Assembly: GCA_902492015.1 (NCBI GenBank)
Contig: CABUJR010000014.1
Coordinates: 1 to 38,007, forward strand
DNA from: an uncultured Eubacteriales bacterium
GTDB taxonomy: Bacteria; Bacillota; Clostridia; TANB77; CAG-508
DNA: 38,007 nt
Direction of reading: 5' to 3'
Position numbers and translations under genes: made by a program. A model generated the notes under the pieces. It was not told where the DNA came from. It worked only from the letters and a program-made list of their open reading frames with translations, and ran no database searches. Below, in pieces: positions 15,757-23,689 of the stretch. Numbering within the stretch: position 1 is the first letter of the stretch; each line of letters opens with the position of its first letter.

Positions 15757-17623
15757 TACTCCTAAAGCAAAAGTGGATATGGATATATTAAAAAGATTAT
15801 TAAAATATATAACTTCTAATTATAAATTAAAATTTGCAATAGTTTTTGTTTGTATTATTTTATCAACAGCCTCAACAGTTGTAGGTTCATTATACTTAGA
15901 AGTTTTAATAGACGATTATATAACACCTTTAATTGGAGTTCAAAATCCTATTCTTACAAGTTTTATGCAAGCTATAGGTATTATGGCAATTATTTATGCA
16001 GTTGGAATAGTCGCAAGCTTAATTTATAGTAGAATAATGGTAGATATTTCTGAAGGAATTTTAAAAACAATTCGTGACGACATGTTTGTAAAAATGCAAA
16101 GATTACCTATAAAATATTTTGATACCCATACACATGGTGATATTATGAGTCGTTATACTGCAGATACAGACACATTAAGTCAAATGATATCACAAAGTAT
16201 ACCTCAAATGTTTTCATCAATTATGACAATTATTGCTGTATTTGTTGCTATGATAGTAACAAATCTATATTTAACTTTAGTTGTTTTTTGTTCATTGGTT
16301 GTTATGTTAAGAGTAACAAAATCAATTGCTTCAAGAAGCTCAAAATATTTTATTAAACAACAAGAGGCTATAGGAAAAGTTAATGGATATATTGAAGAAA
16401 TGATTAATGGACAAAAAGTTGTAAAAGTATTTTGTCACGAAGAAAAAGCAAAAGAAGAGTTTGATAAAATAAATGAAGAATTATGTGATCAAATGTATCA
16501 AGCTAATAAATTTGCCAATATTTTAATGCCAACACTAGGTGCTTTAGGAAATATACAATATATAATTTTAGCGATTATAGGTGGTATTTTAGCTGTTAAT
16601 GGAATTGGAAATATTACTGTTGGTTTAATAATATCATTTTTACAATTAAGTAAAACTTTTATAAGACCGATAAGTCAAATTTCACAACAATTAAATTCTG
16701 TTGCAATGGCAATGGCAGGAGCAAAAAGAATTTTTGAACTTATGGATGAAGAACCAGAAAAAGATAATGGTTATGTTACTTTAGTTAATGCAGAATATGT
16801 AGATGGTGTTTTAACAGAAACAGATAAAAGAACAGGAATATGGGCTTGGAAACACCCACATCATGATGGAACTTTAGATTATGTTGAATTAAAAGGACAT
16901 ATAGAATTATATGATGTTGATTTTGGGTATGAAGAAGATAATTTAGTTTTACATGATGTAAGTTTATATGCAAAACCTGGACAAAAAATTGCTTTTGTAG
17001 GCGCAACAGGAGCTGGTAAAACTACAATTACAAATCTTTTAAATCGTTTTTACGATATAGAAGATGGAAAAATTAGATATGATGGAATAAATATTAAAAA
17101 AATTAAAAAAGATGATTTAAGATTATCATTAGGAATGGTACTTCAAGATACAAATCTTTTCACAGGTACAATTAAAGAAAATATAAAATATGGAAAAGAT
17201 GATGCAACAGATGATGAAGTAATAAATGCAGCAAAACTTGCTAATGCACATGATTTTATCATGAGATTACCAAATGGGTATGATACAGTTTTAACAGGTA
17301 ATGGAGCAAGTCTTTCTCAAGGTCAAAGGCAACTGCTTTCTATTGCAAGAGCAGCATTAAATGATCCACCTGTTATGATACTTGATGAGGCAACTTCTAG
17401 TATAGATACAAGAACAGAAAAAATTGTTCAAGATGGTATGGATAAGTTAATGGATGGAAGAACAGTTTTTGTAATAGCACATAGATTATCAACTGTAAGA
17501 AATTCAAAAGCTATTATTGTTTTAGACCATGGAAGAATAATTGAAAGAGGAACTCACGAAGACTTACTTGCTCAAAAAGGAACTTATTATCAATTATATA
17601 CAGGTGCATTTGAACTAGAATAA
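15737..17623 (+). CDS. ABC exporter half-transporter, catalytic-site subunit
   Basis: Partner of the preceding subunit; 628 aa, with a membrane domain at about residues 20-330 and an ATPase domain from about 395. Walker A is GATGAGKTT (from about 422). Walker B has the normal glutamate (MILDEATSSID, E551) and the H-loop has its histidine (VIAHRLSTV, H582). Its signature is LSQGQRQ instead of LSGGQ. Since composite sites pair one subunit's Walker motifs with the other's signature, the altered signature belongs to the degenerate site and the competent site uses this subunit's Walker motifs. An extra segment (about residues 345-385, with GIWAWKHPHHDG) precedes the ATPase domain. ATG 15737 is preferred to 15731 because GGAGG lies 8 nt before it. 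Confidence 0.94.
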   Translation: MKNQNNNTPKAKVDMDILKRLLKYITSNYKLKFAIVFVCIILSTASTVVGSLYLEVLIDDYITPLIGVQNPILTSFMQAIGIMAIIYAVGIVASLIYSRIMVDISEGILKTIRDDMFVKMQRLPIKYFDTHTHGDIMSRYTADTDTLSQMISQSIPQMFSSIMTIIAVFVAMIVTNLYLTLVVFCSLVVMLRVTKSIASRSSKYFIKQQEAIGKVNGYIEEMINGQKVVKVFCHEEKAKEEFDKINEELCDQMYQANKFANILMPTLGALGNIQYIILAIIGGILAVNGIGNITVGLIISFLQLSKTFIRPISQISQQLNSVAMAMAGAKRIFELMDEEPEKDNGYVTLVNAEYVDGVLTETDKRTGIWAWKHPHHDGTLDYVELKGHIELYDVDFGYEEDNLVLHDVSLYAKPGQKIAFVGATGAGKTTITNLLNRFYDIEDGKIRYDGINIKKIKKDDLRLSLGMVLQDTNLFTGTIKENIKYGKDDATDDEVINAAKLANAHDFIMRLPNGYDTVLTGNGASLSQGQRQLLSIARAALNDPPVMILDEATSSIDTRTEKIVQDGMDKLMDGRTVFVIAHRLSTVRNSKAIIVLDHGRIIERGTHEDLLAQKGTYYQLYTGAFELE

Positions 17624-17673
17624 TATAAAATTATCAAAAACTAGCAATATATTAATAATAATATTTCAAAATG

Positions 17674-17702
17674 TTTACATAATTCAATAAAAATGTTATA
17701 AT
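17674..17702 (+). promoter_or_regulatory. Promoter of the first higher-GC islet gene
   Basis: TTTACA (17674-17679), a 17-bp spacer and a perfect TATAAT (17697-17702), about 35 bp before the ATG. It lies in native-looking AT-rich DNA just outside the islet. Confidence 0.65.
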
Positions 17703-17737
17703 TAATAACATAAAAATGTAGAAAAGAGGACAAAACT

Positions 17738-18283
17738 ATGAAGAAAGAAAACATTCGGGTATTAGCCAAAGAAACAGTTGAGTCACCCTATTTAACGGAA
17801 CTCATCGGAGAAATCATTTCAGGGATTGCCAAAGAAGGTAAAAGGATACTCACAAACAATGATGACTGGAGTTTGGAAATGATTGATCCTGATGAAGAAA
17901 CAGAGATACCGGCAGACATTTTGGAGTTTTTGCAAAACAAAACAAATCTTGCTGTTTATGCAGATTTTGTGAGAGAAGAAATTGAAGATAAACTCCAAAG
18001 CTCACCTGCCTTACCGATGGAAGACATAGTAAAATACTCAAGTTTCTTCAATATGAAGAAAATCAAAAACATTGATTGTAGTTGTCCGAATTTGGTGAGA
18101 TTGGCGCTTGCTGTAGCTGCTGACGATGGAGCAGAAGGAATGGGTATTGCAAGCCAATGCCCAGACTATCTGGAAGAGCTCTTTATGGCACTGCATATAA
18201 CGTCAGAGCATGACGACTTGTCATTTTTGGAGGCGGTAGCGAAGGTATACAAAGCCTTTCAAACCAAAAAAGAGCGGAGTTAA
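17738..18283 (+). CDS. Unknown 181-aa protein in a higher-GC islet
   Basis: Not recognised. It is a soluble, acidic, largely helical protein without signal peptide or membrane helix. Visible features are a basic helical N-terminus, an acidic stretch DPDEETEIPADILEFLQNKT (about residues 50-69), and a middle with three cysteines (CSCPN and ASQCPD, about 113-140) around a LALAVAADDGAEGMG segment that could be a turn or a small metal site. The base composition is unlike the neighbours: 30 of 60 bases are G/C in 18121-18180, and CGG and CTC/CTG codons appear. It has its own promoter, an AAGAGGA SD and a perfect terminator whose stem includes its last codons. This points to a single-gene acquisition from a less AT-rich relative. 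Confidence 0.75.
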   Translation: MKKENIRVLAKETVESPYLTELIGEIISGIAKEGKRILTNNDDWSLEMIDPDEETEIPADILEFLQNKTNLAVYADFVREEIEDKLQSSPALPMEDIVKYSSFFNMKKIKNIDCSCPNLVRLALAVAADDGAEGMGIASQCPDYLEELFMALHITSEHDDLSFLEAVAKVYKAFQTKKERS

Positions 18284-18299
18284 AACTCCGCTCTTTTTT
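18266..18299 (+). terminator. Perfect terminator overlapping the end of the islet gene
   Basis: AAAAAAGAGCGGAGTT and its exact complement AACTCCGCTCTTTTTT flank two A residues; the TAA stop lies in the loop. A run follows each arm, so it could work on both strands. Confidence 0.92.
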
Positions 18300-18352
18300 G
18301 CTATTTATAAAAAAATAAATAACCATATAGAAAATGTATAAAAAATAAAACC

Positions 18353-18378
18353 TTACAAAAATGTAAGGAAAATGTAAG
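18353..18378 (+). promoter_or_regulatory. BceR-type operator upstream of the BceAB-like transporter
   Basis: TTACA-AAAA-TGTAA (18353-18366), extended to CCTTACA/TGTAAGG, matches the published BceR-like regulator motif TNACA-N4-TGTAA. A third TGTAA follows at 18373, 11 bp after the previous one. A perfect TATAAT lies at 18411-18416 with no good -35 (TGGTAA), as expected of an activator-dependent promoter. Confidence 0.55.
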
Positions 18379-18448
18379 AAAAATCGATGGTAATTAAAAA
18401 TCAAAGTAAGTATAATTATAATAGATAATAAAGAAAGGAGATAAAGTC

Positions 18449-19219
18449 TTGGAAAGAGAAATATTAAGAATTGAAAACATTGAAAAATATTATGGAAATA
18501 AATCAAATTTAACTAAAGCAATAGATAATATCAGTTTTACAATAGAAAAAGGTGAATTTGTTGGGATAATGGGAGCTAGTGGATCTGGAAAAACAACTCT
18601 TTTAAATTGTATATCTACAATAGATAGAGTAACTGCTGGTAAAATTATTATTAATAATCATGATATTACTAAACTTAAAGGAAATAAGTTGAATAAATTT
18701 AGAAGAGAGGAACTAGGTTTTATATTTCAAGATTTTAACTTACTAGATACTCTAACAGCTTATGAAAATATTGCACTAGCATTAACAATTCAGAAAATAA
18801 ATCCTAAAATTATTGATAAAAGAGTAAGAGAAGTGGCAGAGGATTTAGGTATAACAGATATTTTAAATAAATATCCATATCAAGTATCAGGCGGACAAAA
18901 ACAAAGAATTGCATCAGCAAGAGCTGTTATCACAAATCCAAAAATGGTTCTAGCAGATGAACCAACAGGTGCACTAGATTCAAAATCTGCAAGACAGTTA
19001 TTAGAAACTTTTGAATATTTAAATCAAGAATTAGAAAGTACAATATTAATGGTAACACATGATGCTTTTACGGCAAGCTATGCAGACAGAATTATATTCA
19101 TAAAAGATGGTAAAATTTTTAATGAAATTGTAAAAGGAAATGATACAAGAAAGCAGTTTTTTGAAAAAATAATTGAAGTTCAAACACTTCTTGGAGGTGA
19201 TTTAAATAATGTTATTTAA
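18449..19219 (+). CDS. BceA-like ABC transporter ATP-binding protein
   Basis: ATPase of a peptide-resistance (Bce/Vra/Psd) type ABC system, which protects the cell wall lipid cycle from bacitracin-like or other antimicrobial peptides. 256 aa. Walker A is MGASGSGKTTLL (about residues 39-50), the Q-loop is in FIFQDFNLLDTLTAYENIAL, the signature is QVSGGQKQR, Walker B is MVLADEPTGALDS and the H-loop is MVTHDA. All are intact and of the MacB/LolD/BceA type. It starts with TTG, confirmed by AAAGGAGAT 7-8 nt upstream; no ATG is suitably placed. It overlaps the permease gene by 11 nt. A BceR-type site sits upstream, but no response regulator or sensor kinase gene is adjacent. Confidence 0.92.
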   Translation: MEREILRIENIEKYYGNKSNLTKAIDNISFTIEKGEFVGIMGASGSGKTTLLNCISTIDRVTAGKIIINNHDITKLKGNKLNKFRREELGFIFQDFNLLDTLTAYENIALALTIQKINPKIIDKRVREVAEDLGITDILNKYPYQVSGGQKQRIASARAVITNPKMVLADEPTGALDSKSARQLLETFEYLNQELESTILMVTHDAFTASYADRIIFIKDGKIFNEIVKGNDTRKQFFEKIIEVQTLLGGDLNNVI

Positions 19220-21296
19220 ATTATCAATAAAAAATATGAAGAAAAGTTTTAAAGATTATGCGATTTATTTTTTAACATTAGTATTAGGTGTAGCAATTTT
19301 TTATATGTTTAATTCATTAGATAGCCAACAAGCAATGTTAGATGTTTCAAAATCAACAAAACAAATTATAGAATTATTATTAGAATTATTAAACTTTGTT
19401 TCTGTATTTATATCTATAATATTAGGACTATTAATTGTGTATGCAAATAATTTTTTAATAAATAGAAGAAAAAAAGAATTTGGTATATACATGACTTTGG
19501 GAATGGGAAAAAGTCAAATATCAAAAATTATATTATGTGAAACAATACTTGTAGGTGTATTGTCACTTATTGCAGGGCTTATCATAGGAATATTTGCATC
19601 TCAGTTTATGTCTATAATTGTTGCTAAACTTTTTGAAGCAAATATGTCTGATTATGTTTTTATATTTTCTAAAGATGCATGTATAAAAACTTGTATTTAT
19701 TTTGCAATAATGTATATAGCTGTAATGATATTCAATACTATAACAATTTCAAGATATAAATTAATTAATTTACTTACTGCAATAAAGAAAAATGAAACTG
19801 TAAAAATAAAAAATCCTGTTATGTCAATAATAGTTTTCTTAATAGCTGTAGGTATTTTAGGATATTGTTATTGGAAAGTAACAAAAGGTGTTCAAACACT
19901 TTCAACAGCAGATAAGATTTTACCAATAATATTACTTGGAATTATAGGAACTATTTTAGTATTTTGGTCATTATCAGGTTTCATATTAAAAATAGTACAA
20001 ATGAGAAAATCTATATATTTAAAAGGTACTAATATGTTTGTGCTAAAACAGATAAATAATAAGATAAATACAACTGTAATAAGTATGAGTGTTATTTGTT
20101 TAATGCTTTTTATGACAATATCAGTTTTATCTAGTGGTTTATCTTTAAGAAATACATTACAATCAGATTTAAAAGAAATGACACCAGTAGATTTAAATCT
20201 TTATAAAACAGCAAATTTACCAGAAAAAAGTGTAAATAGATATGGCCATGAGACATACTATACAGAAAAACAAAGAGAAGATTCAAGAATATTAATAAGT
20301 GAAACTTTGAAATCTTATGGATATGATATGAACAATTTAAAAGATATTGTAGAAATACCTACATACGCAATAAATGAGATAACAGTAGAGGCATGTTTAG
20401 GTGAATATTATGAAACAGCTAAAAGTCAGTTTACAATGCTTTATTATGATACTGCTGAAACAATTGTAAAAATATCAGATTATAATAAACTTGCAAAATT
20501 ATATGGAATACAAGAATATGAATTAGAAGATGATGAATATATAATGCTTTGCGATTTTGACAGTATGATACCTTTAAGAAATAGTGCATTAGAATTAGGA
20601 ACAAAAATAACAATATTTGGAAAAGAATATAAACCTAAATATAAAGAAGCAAAAGAAGGATATTTGTTAATGTCAACTAGTCATACAAATACAGGTATAA
20701 TATTAGTTCCAGATAGTACACCTCTAACAAATGAATACCAAGAACAATATATTTTAGCAGCAAATTATAATACAAAAAATGAAGATAAAATAGAAGAAAT
20801 AGAAGCAACTTTTGCAGATGAAGAAAATCCATTAGTAAAATCAATGGATGAAGATGGGATTTTATTAGATGGTTTTACTAAAATTACAATACAAGAAGCA
20901 AGTATAGGAGTAGCAGCTATAGTAGTTTTTATAGCAATTTATTTAGGTATAATATTTTTAATTGCTAGTTCTGCAATTTTAGCTTTAAAACAATTAACAG
21001 AAAGTTCAGATAATAAACAAAGATATGTTATTTTAAGGAAAATTGGCTGTGATGAAAATATGATTAATAAAGCATTATTTACTCAAATAGCAATATTTTT
21101 TATACTACCATTAATACTTGCAATAATACATTCAATTTTTGGAATACAATTTGCTATATCAATAATGTCAGGTCTTGCAAGTTCAGAAGAGTTATTACCA
21201 TCAATAATTGCAACAGTTATTATAATAAGTATAATATATGGCTTATATTTTTTAGCAACATATTTTGAGAGCAAAAATATAATTAAAGAAGAATAA
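19209..21296 (+). CDS. BceB-like ABC transporter permease (FtsX family)
   Basis: Partner permease of 695 aa, the length and plan of BceB. It has an N-terminal helix (about residues 15-35) and paired helices at about 55-80 and 105-160. More helices follow to about 310, then a large extracellular domain (about 325-560, polar, beginning near the LRNTLQSDLKEM segment), and three final helices from about 570 to the end. FtsX-type motifs are visible in NRRKKEFGIYMTLGMGKSQISKI (about 82-104) and the C-terminal RYVILRKIGCDENMINKALFTQI. In known systems the external domain binds the target peptide complex and the transporter itself signals to its sensor kinase. That kinase must lie elsewhere in this genome, if it exists. 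Confidence 0.9.
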   Translation: MLFKLSIKNMKKSFKDYAIYFLTLVLGVAIFYMFNSLDSQQAMLDVSKSTKQIIELLLELLNFVSVFISIILGLLIVYANNFLINRRKKEFGIYMTLGMGKSQISKIILCETILVGVLSLIAGLIIGIFASQFMSIIVAKLFEANMSDYVFIFSKDACIKTCIYFAIMYIAVMIFNTITISRYKLINLLTAIKKNETVKIKNPVMSIIVFLIAVGILGYCYWKVTKGVQTLSTADKILPIILLGIIGTILVFWSLSGFILKIVQMRKSIYLKGTNMFVLKQINNKINTTVISMSVICLMLFMTISVLSSGLSLRNTLQSDLKEMTPVDLNLYKTANLPEKSVNRYGHETYYTEKQREDSRILISETLKSYGYDMNNLKDIVEIPTYAINEITVEACLGEYYETAKSQFTMLYYDTAETIVKISDYNKLAKLYGIQEYELEDDEYIMLCDFDSMIPLRNSALELGTKITIFGKEYKPKYKEAKEGYLLMSTSHTNTGIILVPDSTPLTNEYQEQYILAANYNTKNEDKIEEIEATFADEENPLVKSMDEDGILLDGFTKITIQEASIGVAAIVVFIAIYLGIIFLIASSAILALKQLTESSDNKQRYVILRKIGCDENMINKALFTQIAIFFILPLILAIIHSIFGIQFAISIMSGLASSEELLPSIIATVIIISIIYGLYFLATYFESKNIIKEE

Positions 21297-21432
21297 TAAG
21301 ATATGTGTAAATTTATATAAAATCAATTAAAAATTAATTAAAAAAATTTAACTTAAAAATAAGATAATGTATAAATAAAATTTACTCACATTTCACAAAT
21401 AGATTATATTTGAAGATAGACTTCTAACTAAC

Positions 21433-21451
21433 ATTGTGATATAATCACAAT
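21433..21451 (+). promoter_or_regulatory. Perfect palindrome covering the -10 of the prenyl synthase gene
   Basis: ATTGTGAT-ATA-ATCACAAT is a perfect 8-bp inverted repeat. Its centre contains an extended -10, TGATATAAT (21437-21445), with TAGACT 17 bp upstream as a modest -35. A dimeric repressor bound here would block the promoter. Rex and CRP sites share the TTGTGA/TCACAA arms but use a 6-bp centre; this one has 5. The rest of 21297-21485 is AT-rich with no gene seen. Confidence 0.55.
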
Positions 21452-21485
21452 AAATTTACGAAAGTTTATTGAAATGGGGTAAAAT

Positions 21486-22376
21486 ATGGATATAAAAAAT
21501 GAATTAAAAAAATATCAAAATATTGTTGAAGAAGAATTAGCAAAATATTTAAGAAAAGAAGATTGTCCAGAAAAGATATTAAATGAATCTATGGAATATA
21601 GCTTAATGGCTGGAGGAAAAAGATTAAGACCAATACTTGTTATTGCAACTTATAAACTTTTTAAAGATGATTTTGAAAAATGTTTTTCTTTTGCAGTAGC
21701 TATTGAAATGTTGCATAACTTTTCATTAATACATGATGACTTACCTGCAATAGATAATGATGATATAAGACATGGAAAACCAACAAATCATAAAAAATTT
21801 AATGAACATACTGCAATATTAGCTGGAGATGGGTTATTAAATTATGCTTATCTTGTTATAAGTGAAGACTTGAAAAAAACAAAAGAAATTAAAGAAATGG
21901 AAAATAAATTATTAGCTTTTAATGAACTTGCTTTTGCTATAGATAGAGTTATAGCTGGTGAATATGTGGATACTGAGTATGAAGGAAAACCAATTTCTTC
22001 TGATTATTTAGAATATATGCACAAAAATAAAACAGGAGCTTTTTTAAGAGCTTGTGTAAGAATTGGTGCTATACTTGGAGAAGCAACAGATGATGAGCTT
22101 GAAAAATTAACTGTTTATGCTGAAAAAATAGGTCTTGCTTTTCAAATAAAAGATGATATTTTATCAGAAGAAGGAGATGAAAAAGTAACAGGAAAACCTG
22201 TTGGAAATGATAGAAAAAGAAAAAAATGCACATATATAAGTAAATATGGCTTAGAAAAATCAAAAGAGATTTTGGAAAATATAATTAAAGAGGCAATAGA
22301 AGCAATAGAAATTTTTGGAGAAAAAGGAGAGTTCTTAAAAGCACTTGCTATTTATATTAAAGATAGAAATAAATAG
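21486..22376 (+). CDS. ispA: Short-chain polyprenyl diphosphate synthase (farnesyl diphosphate synthase type)
   Basis: Condenses isopentenyl diphosphate with allylic diphosphates to make C15 (or C20) prenyl diphosphate, the precursor of undecaprenyl phosphate and other isoprenoids. 296 aa, the normal length. Substrate motifs are GGKRLRPIL, the first aspartate-rich motif in HDDLPAIDNDDIRHGKPTNHKKF (from about residue 80), GDGLLNYA, and the second aspartate motif in FQIKDDILSEEGDEKVTGKPVGND (about 219-242). Product length cannot be fixed by eye, but the short-chain subgroup is clear from the LPAIDND spacing. The usual exonuclease VII and dxs neighbours of ispA are absent. It stands alone with a palindrome on its promoter and a terminator behind. 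Confidence 0.93.
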   Translation: MDIKNELKKYQNIVEEELAKYLRKEDCPEKILNESMEYSLMAGGKRLRPILVIATYKLFKDDFEKCFSFAVAIEMLHNFSLIHDDLPAIDNDDIRHGKPTNHKKFNEHTAILAGDGLLNYAYLVISEDLKKTKEIKEMENKLLAFNELAFAIDRVIAGEYVDTEYEGKPISSDYLEYMHKNKTGAFLRACVRIGAILGEATDDELEKLTVYAEKIGLAFQIKDDILSEEGDEKVTGKPVGNDRKRKKCTYISKYGLEKSKEILENIIKEAIEAIEIFGEKGEFLKALAIYIKDRNK

Positions 22377-22389
22377 TTTATCAAAAATG

Positions 22390-22424
22390 AAGTGGTATTA
22401 AATATATTTTAATACCACTTTTTC
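22390..22424 (+). terminator. Rho-independent terminator after ispA
   Basis: AAGTGGTATTA and its exact complement TAATACCACTT enclose a 9-nt loop, followed by TTT. Confidence 0.88.
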
Positions 22425-22509
22425 TATATAAAAAAATTCTTTTGAACTTACTATCAAAATATTTTCAGAATAATATATTGTATTACCAAGTTTAAAGTTG
22501 ACATAAAAA

Positions 22510-22538
22510 TTGACATTTAGTTCTAAAAATGCTAAAAT
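22510..22538 (+). promoter_or_regulatory. Promoter of the MYG1 gene
   Basis: A perfect TTGACA (22510-22515), a 17-bp spacer and TAAAAT (22533-22538). A second TTGACA at 22498 has no well-spaced -10. Transcription would start near 22545. Confidence 0.65.
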
Positions 22539-22544
22539 TAAAAG

Positions 22545-22614
22545 TGACATGGAAATTTTTGAAATGCTATGTCATAGCCTATTTTGCATTGCATGAGGCA
22601 ATCTTCTTTTAGGC
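22545..22614 (+). promoter_or_regulatory. Possible structured 5' leader of the MYG1 gene
   Basis: From the predicted transcript start, three short complementary pairs follow in order. TGACAT (22545) pairs with ATGTCA (22569). GCCTA (22577) pairs with TAGGC (22610), enclosing ATTGC (22588) with GCAAT (22598). The 110-nt leader is less AT-rich than native intergenic DNA. No known riboswitch class is recognised. Confidence 0.3.
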
Positions 22615-22655
22615 AAATACACTAAAACTCAAGCAACCAAGAAAGGAGAATGATT

Positions 22656-23606
22656 ATGGTTGTTACAAATGAAACACGGAAAGGTGCAATAAACCTTGGC
22701 ACACACAATGGGATTTTTCATTGTGACGAGGTTGTAGGCATTGCAATTCTTGAACTGGCTTATATGGGGAGACCTATATGTGTTAGACGTACAAGAGATG
22801 CAAAAGAGCTTAAACAGCTGGATCTTGTAATTGATGTAGGTGGTGGTGAGTTTGACCATCATATTGCAGGTTTCAATGTGCGTCGTCCATCTGGTGTCAA
22901 ATATGCAAGTGCAGGACTTGTATGGCAGAGCTTTGGAAAAAAGGCTATACAAAATGTTGTAGAGGAAATTGGTATCTCTATGACAGAAGAAGAGCTGGTG
23001 AGGTTTAAGGAAGAAATCGATCAAAAGGTGATTGTACCTGTTGATATGGAAGATAATGGAGAAAAAGGCAAAAAGCATCCGTTTTCTTTTATTTCAGATT
23101 TCTTACCAGCGTACTATGAGAGACCAGACTTTGATGTATGCTTTGAAAGAGCTGAGAAACTGGCGGTAGAAGTCTTAAAAGGCATAATAAAGACTAAGGC
23201 CCTCAAAGAAAGAAGCAAGAAAGTAAAAAAGATGGCAGAAAAAGAAATTAAAGGAAGCTATAAGCAGAGCAAGGGCGGAATTCTGCAGATTTCTGCACAG
23301 AATATGCCGTGGCAGGAGGTTGTTGTAAAACTCAACAAGAAATATGACAATTCTATAAAGTTTGTAATATTTCAGTATCCTGCTGGAGGCTGGGCAGCTC
23401 AAGCAGTACCGCCGTCTATGGAGCAACAGTTTGATCAGCTTGTTCCTTTTCCAAAAGATTGGGCAGGTGGTGATGAAAACACCTTGCCAGAAATTTGCGG
23501 GGTAAAAACCGCAATGTTTTGTCACAATGGGCGTTTTTTTGCACGGGCAAGAAACTACGAGGACATCATTAAGATGTGCAATCTTGCAATAGAAAGTGCA
23601 AGATAA
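22656..23606 (+). CDS. MYG1 family protein (DHH-like phosphoesterase/nuclease relative)
   Basis: A 316-aa member of the MYG1/UPF0160 family, distantly related to DHH phosphoesterases; the eukaryotic member is described as an RNA exonuclease. The family opening GTHNGIFHCDEVVGIAIL (from about residue 15), LVIDVGGGEFDHHIAGF with DHH (about 68-70), and the C-terminal FVIFQYPAGGWAAQAVPPS and PKDWAGG are present, so it looks full length. The bacterial substrate is unknown. The start is ATG 22656, 7 nt after AAAGGAG; the ATG at 22650 is too close to it. Composition is foreign: 26 of 60 bases in 23401-23460 are G/C, and CGT/CGG arginine codons occur, unlike flanking genes. It is probably horizontally acquired. 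Confidence 0.9.
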   Translation: MVVTNETRKGAINLGTHNGIFHCDEVVGIAILELAYMGRPICVRRTRDAKELKQLDLVIDVGGGEFDHHIAGFNVRRPSGVKYASAGLVWQSFGKKAIQNVVEEIGISMTEEELVRFKEEIDQKVIVPVDMEDNGEKGKKHPFSFISDFLPAYYERPDFDVCFERAEKLAVEVLKGIIKTKALKERSKKVKKMAEKEIKGSYKQSKGGILQISAQNMPWQEVVVKLNKKYDNSIKFVIFQYPAGGWAAQAVPPSMEQQFDQLVPFPKDWAGGDENTLPEICGVKTAMFCHNGRFFARARNYEDIIKMCNLAIESAR

Positions 23607-23636
23607 ATGTGACTGACAACCAAATAATCAAAGTAC

Positions 23637-23668
23637 ACGGGAAAGTAGAAATTTTGCTTTCCCGTTGC
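23637..23668 (+). terminator. Hairpin after the MYG1 gene
   Basis: ACGGGAAAG and its exact complement CTTTCCCGT enclose an 11-nt loop. The following sequence (TGCTACTT) is a poor T tract, so termination strength is uncertain. It marks the downstream limit of the higher-GC islet. Confidence 0.6.
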
Positions 23669-23689
23669 TACTTAAAATAATATATAGAT

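Noticed and set aside
21433..21451. Assignment of the palindrome to Rex or CRP
   Set aside because: The half-sites match, but the centre is 5 bp instead of 6; left unassigned.
22629..23525. Minus-strand ORFs inside the MYG1 gene
   Set aside because: They are shadows of a strongly conserved plus-strand protein and lack start signals.
17738..23668. A single genomic island spanning both higher-GC genes
   Set aside because: The BceAB and ispA genes between them have ordinary native composition, and no shared flanking repeats or integrase were found.
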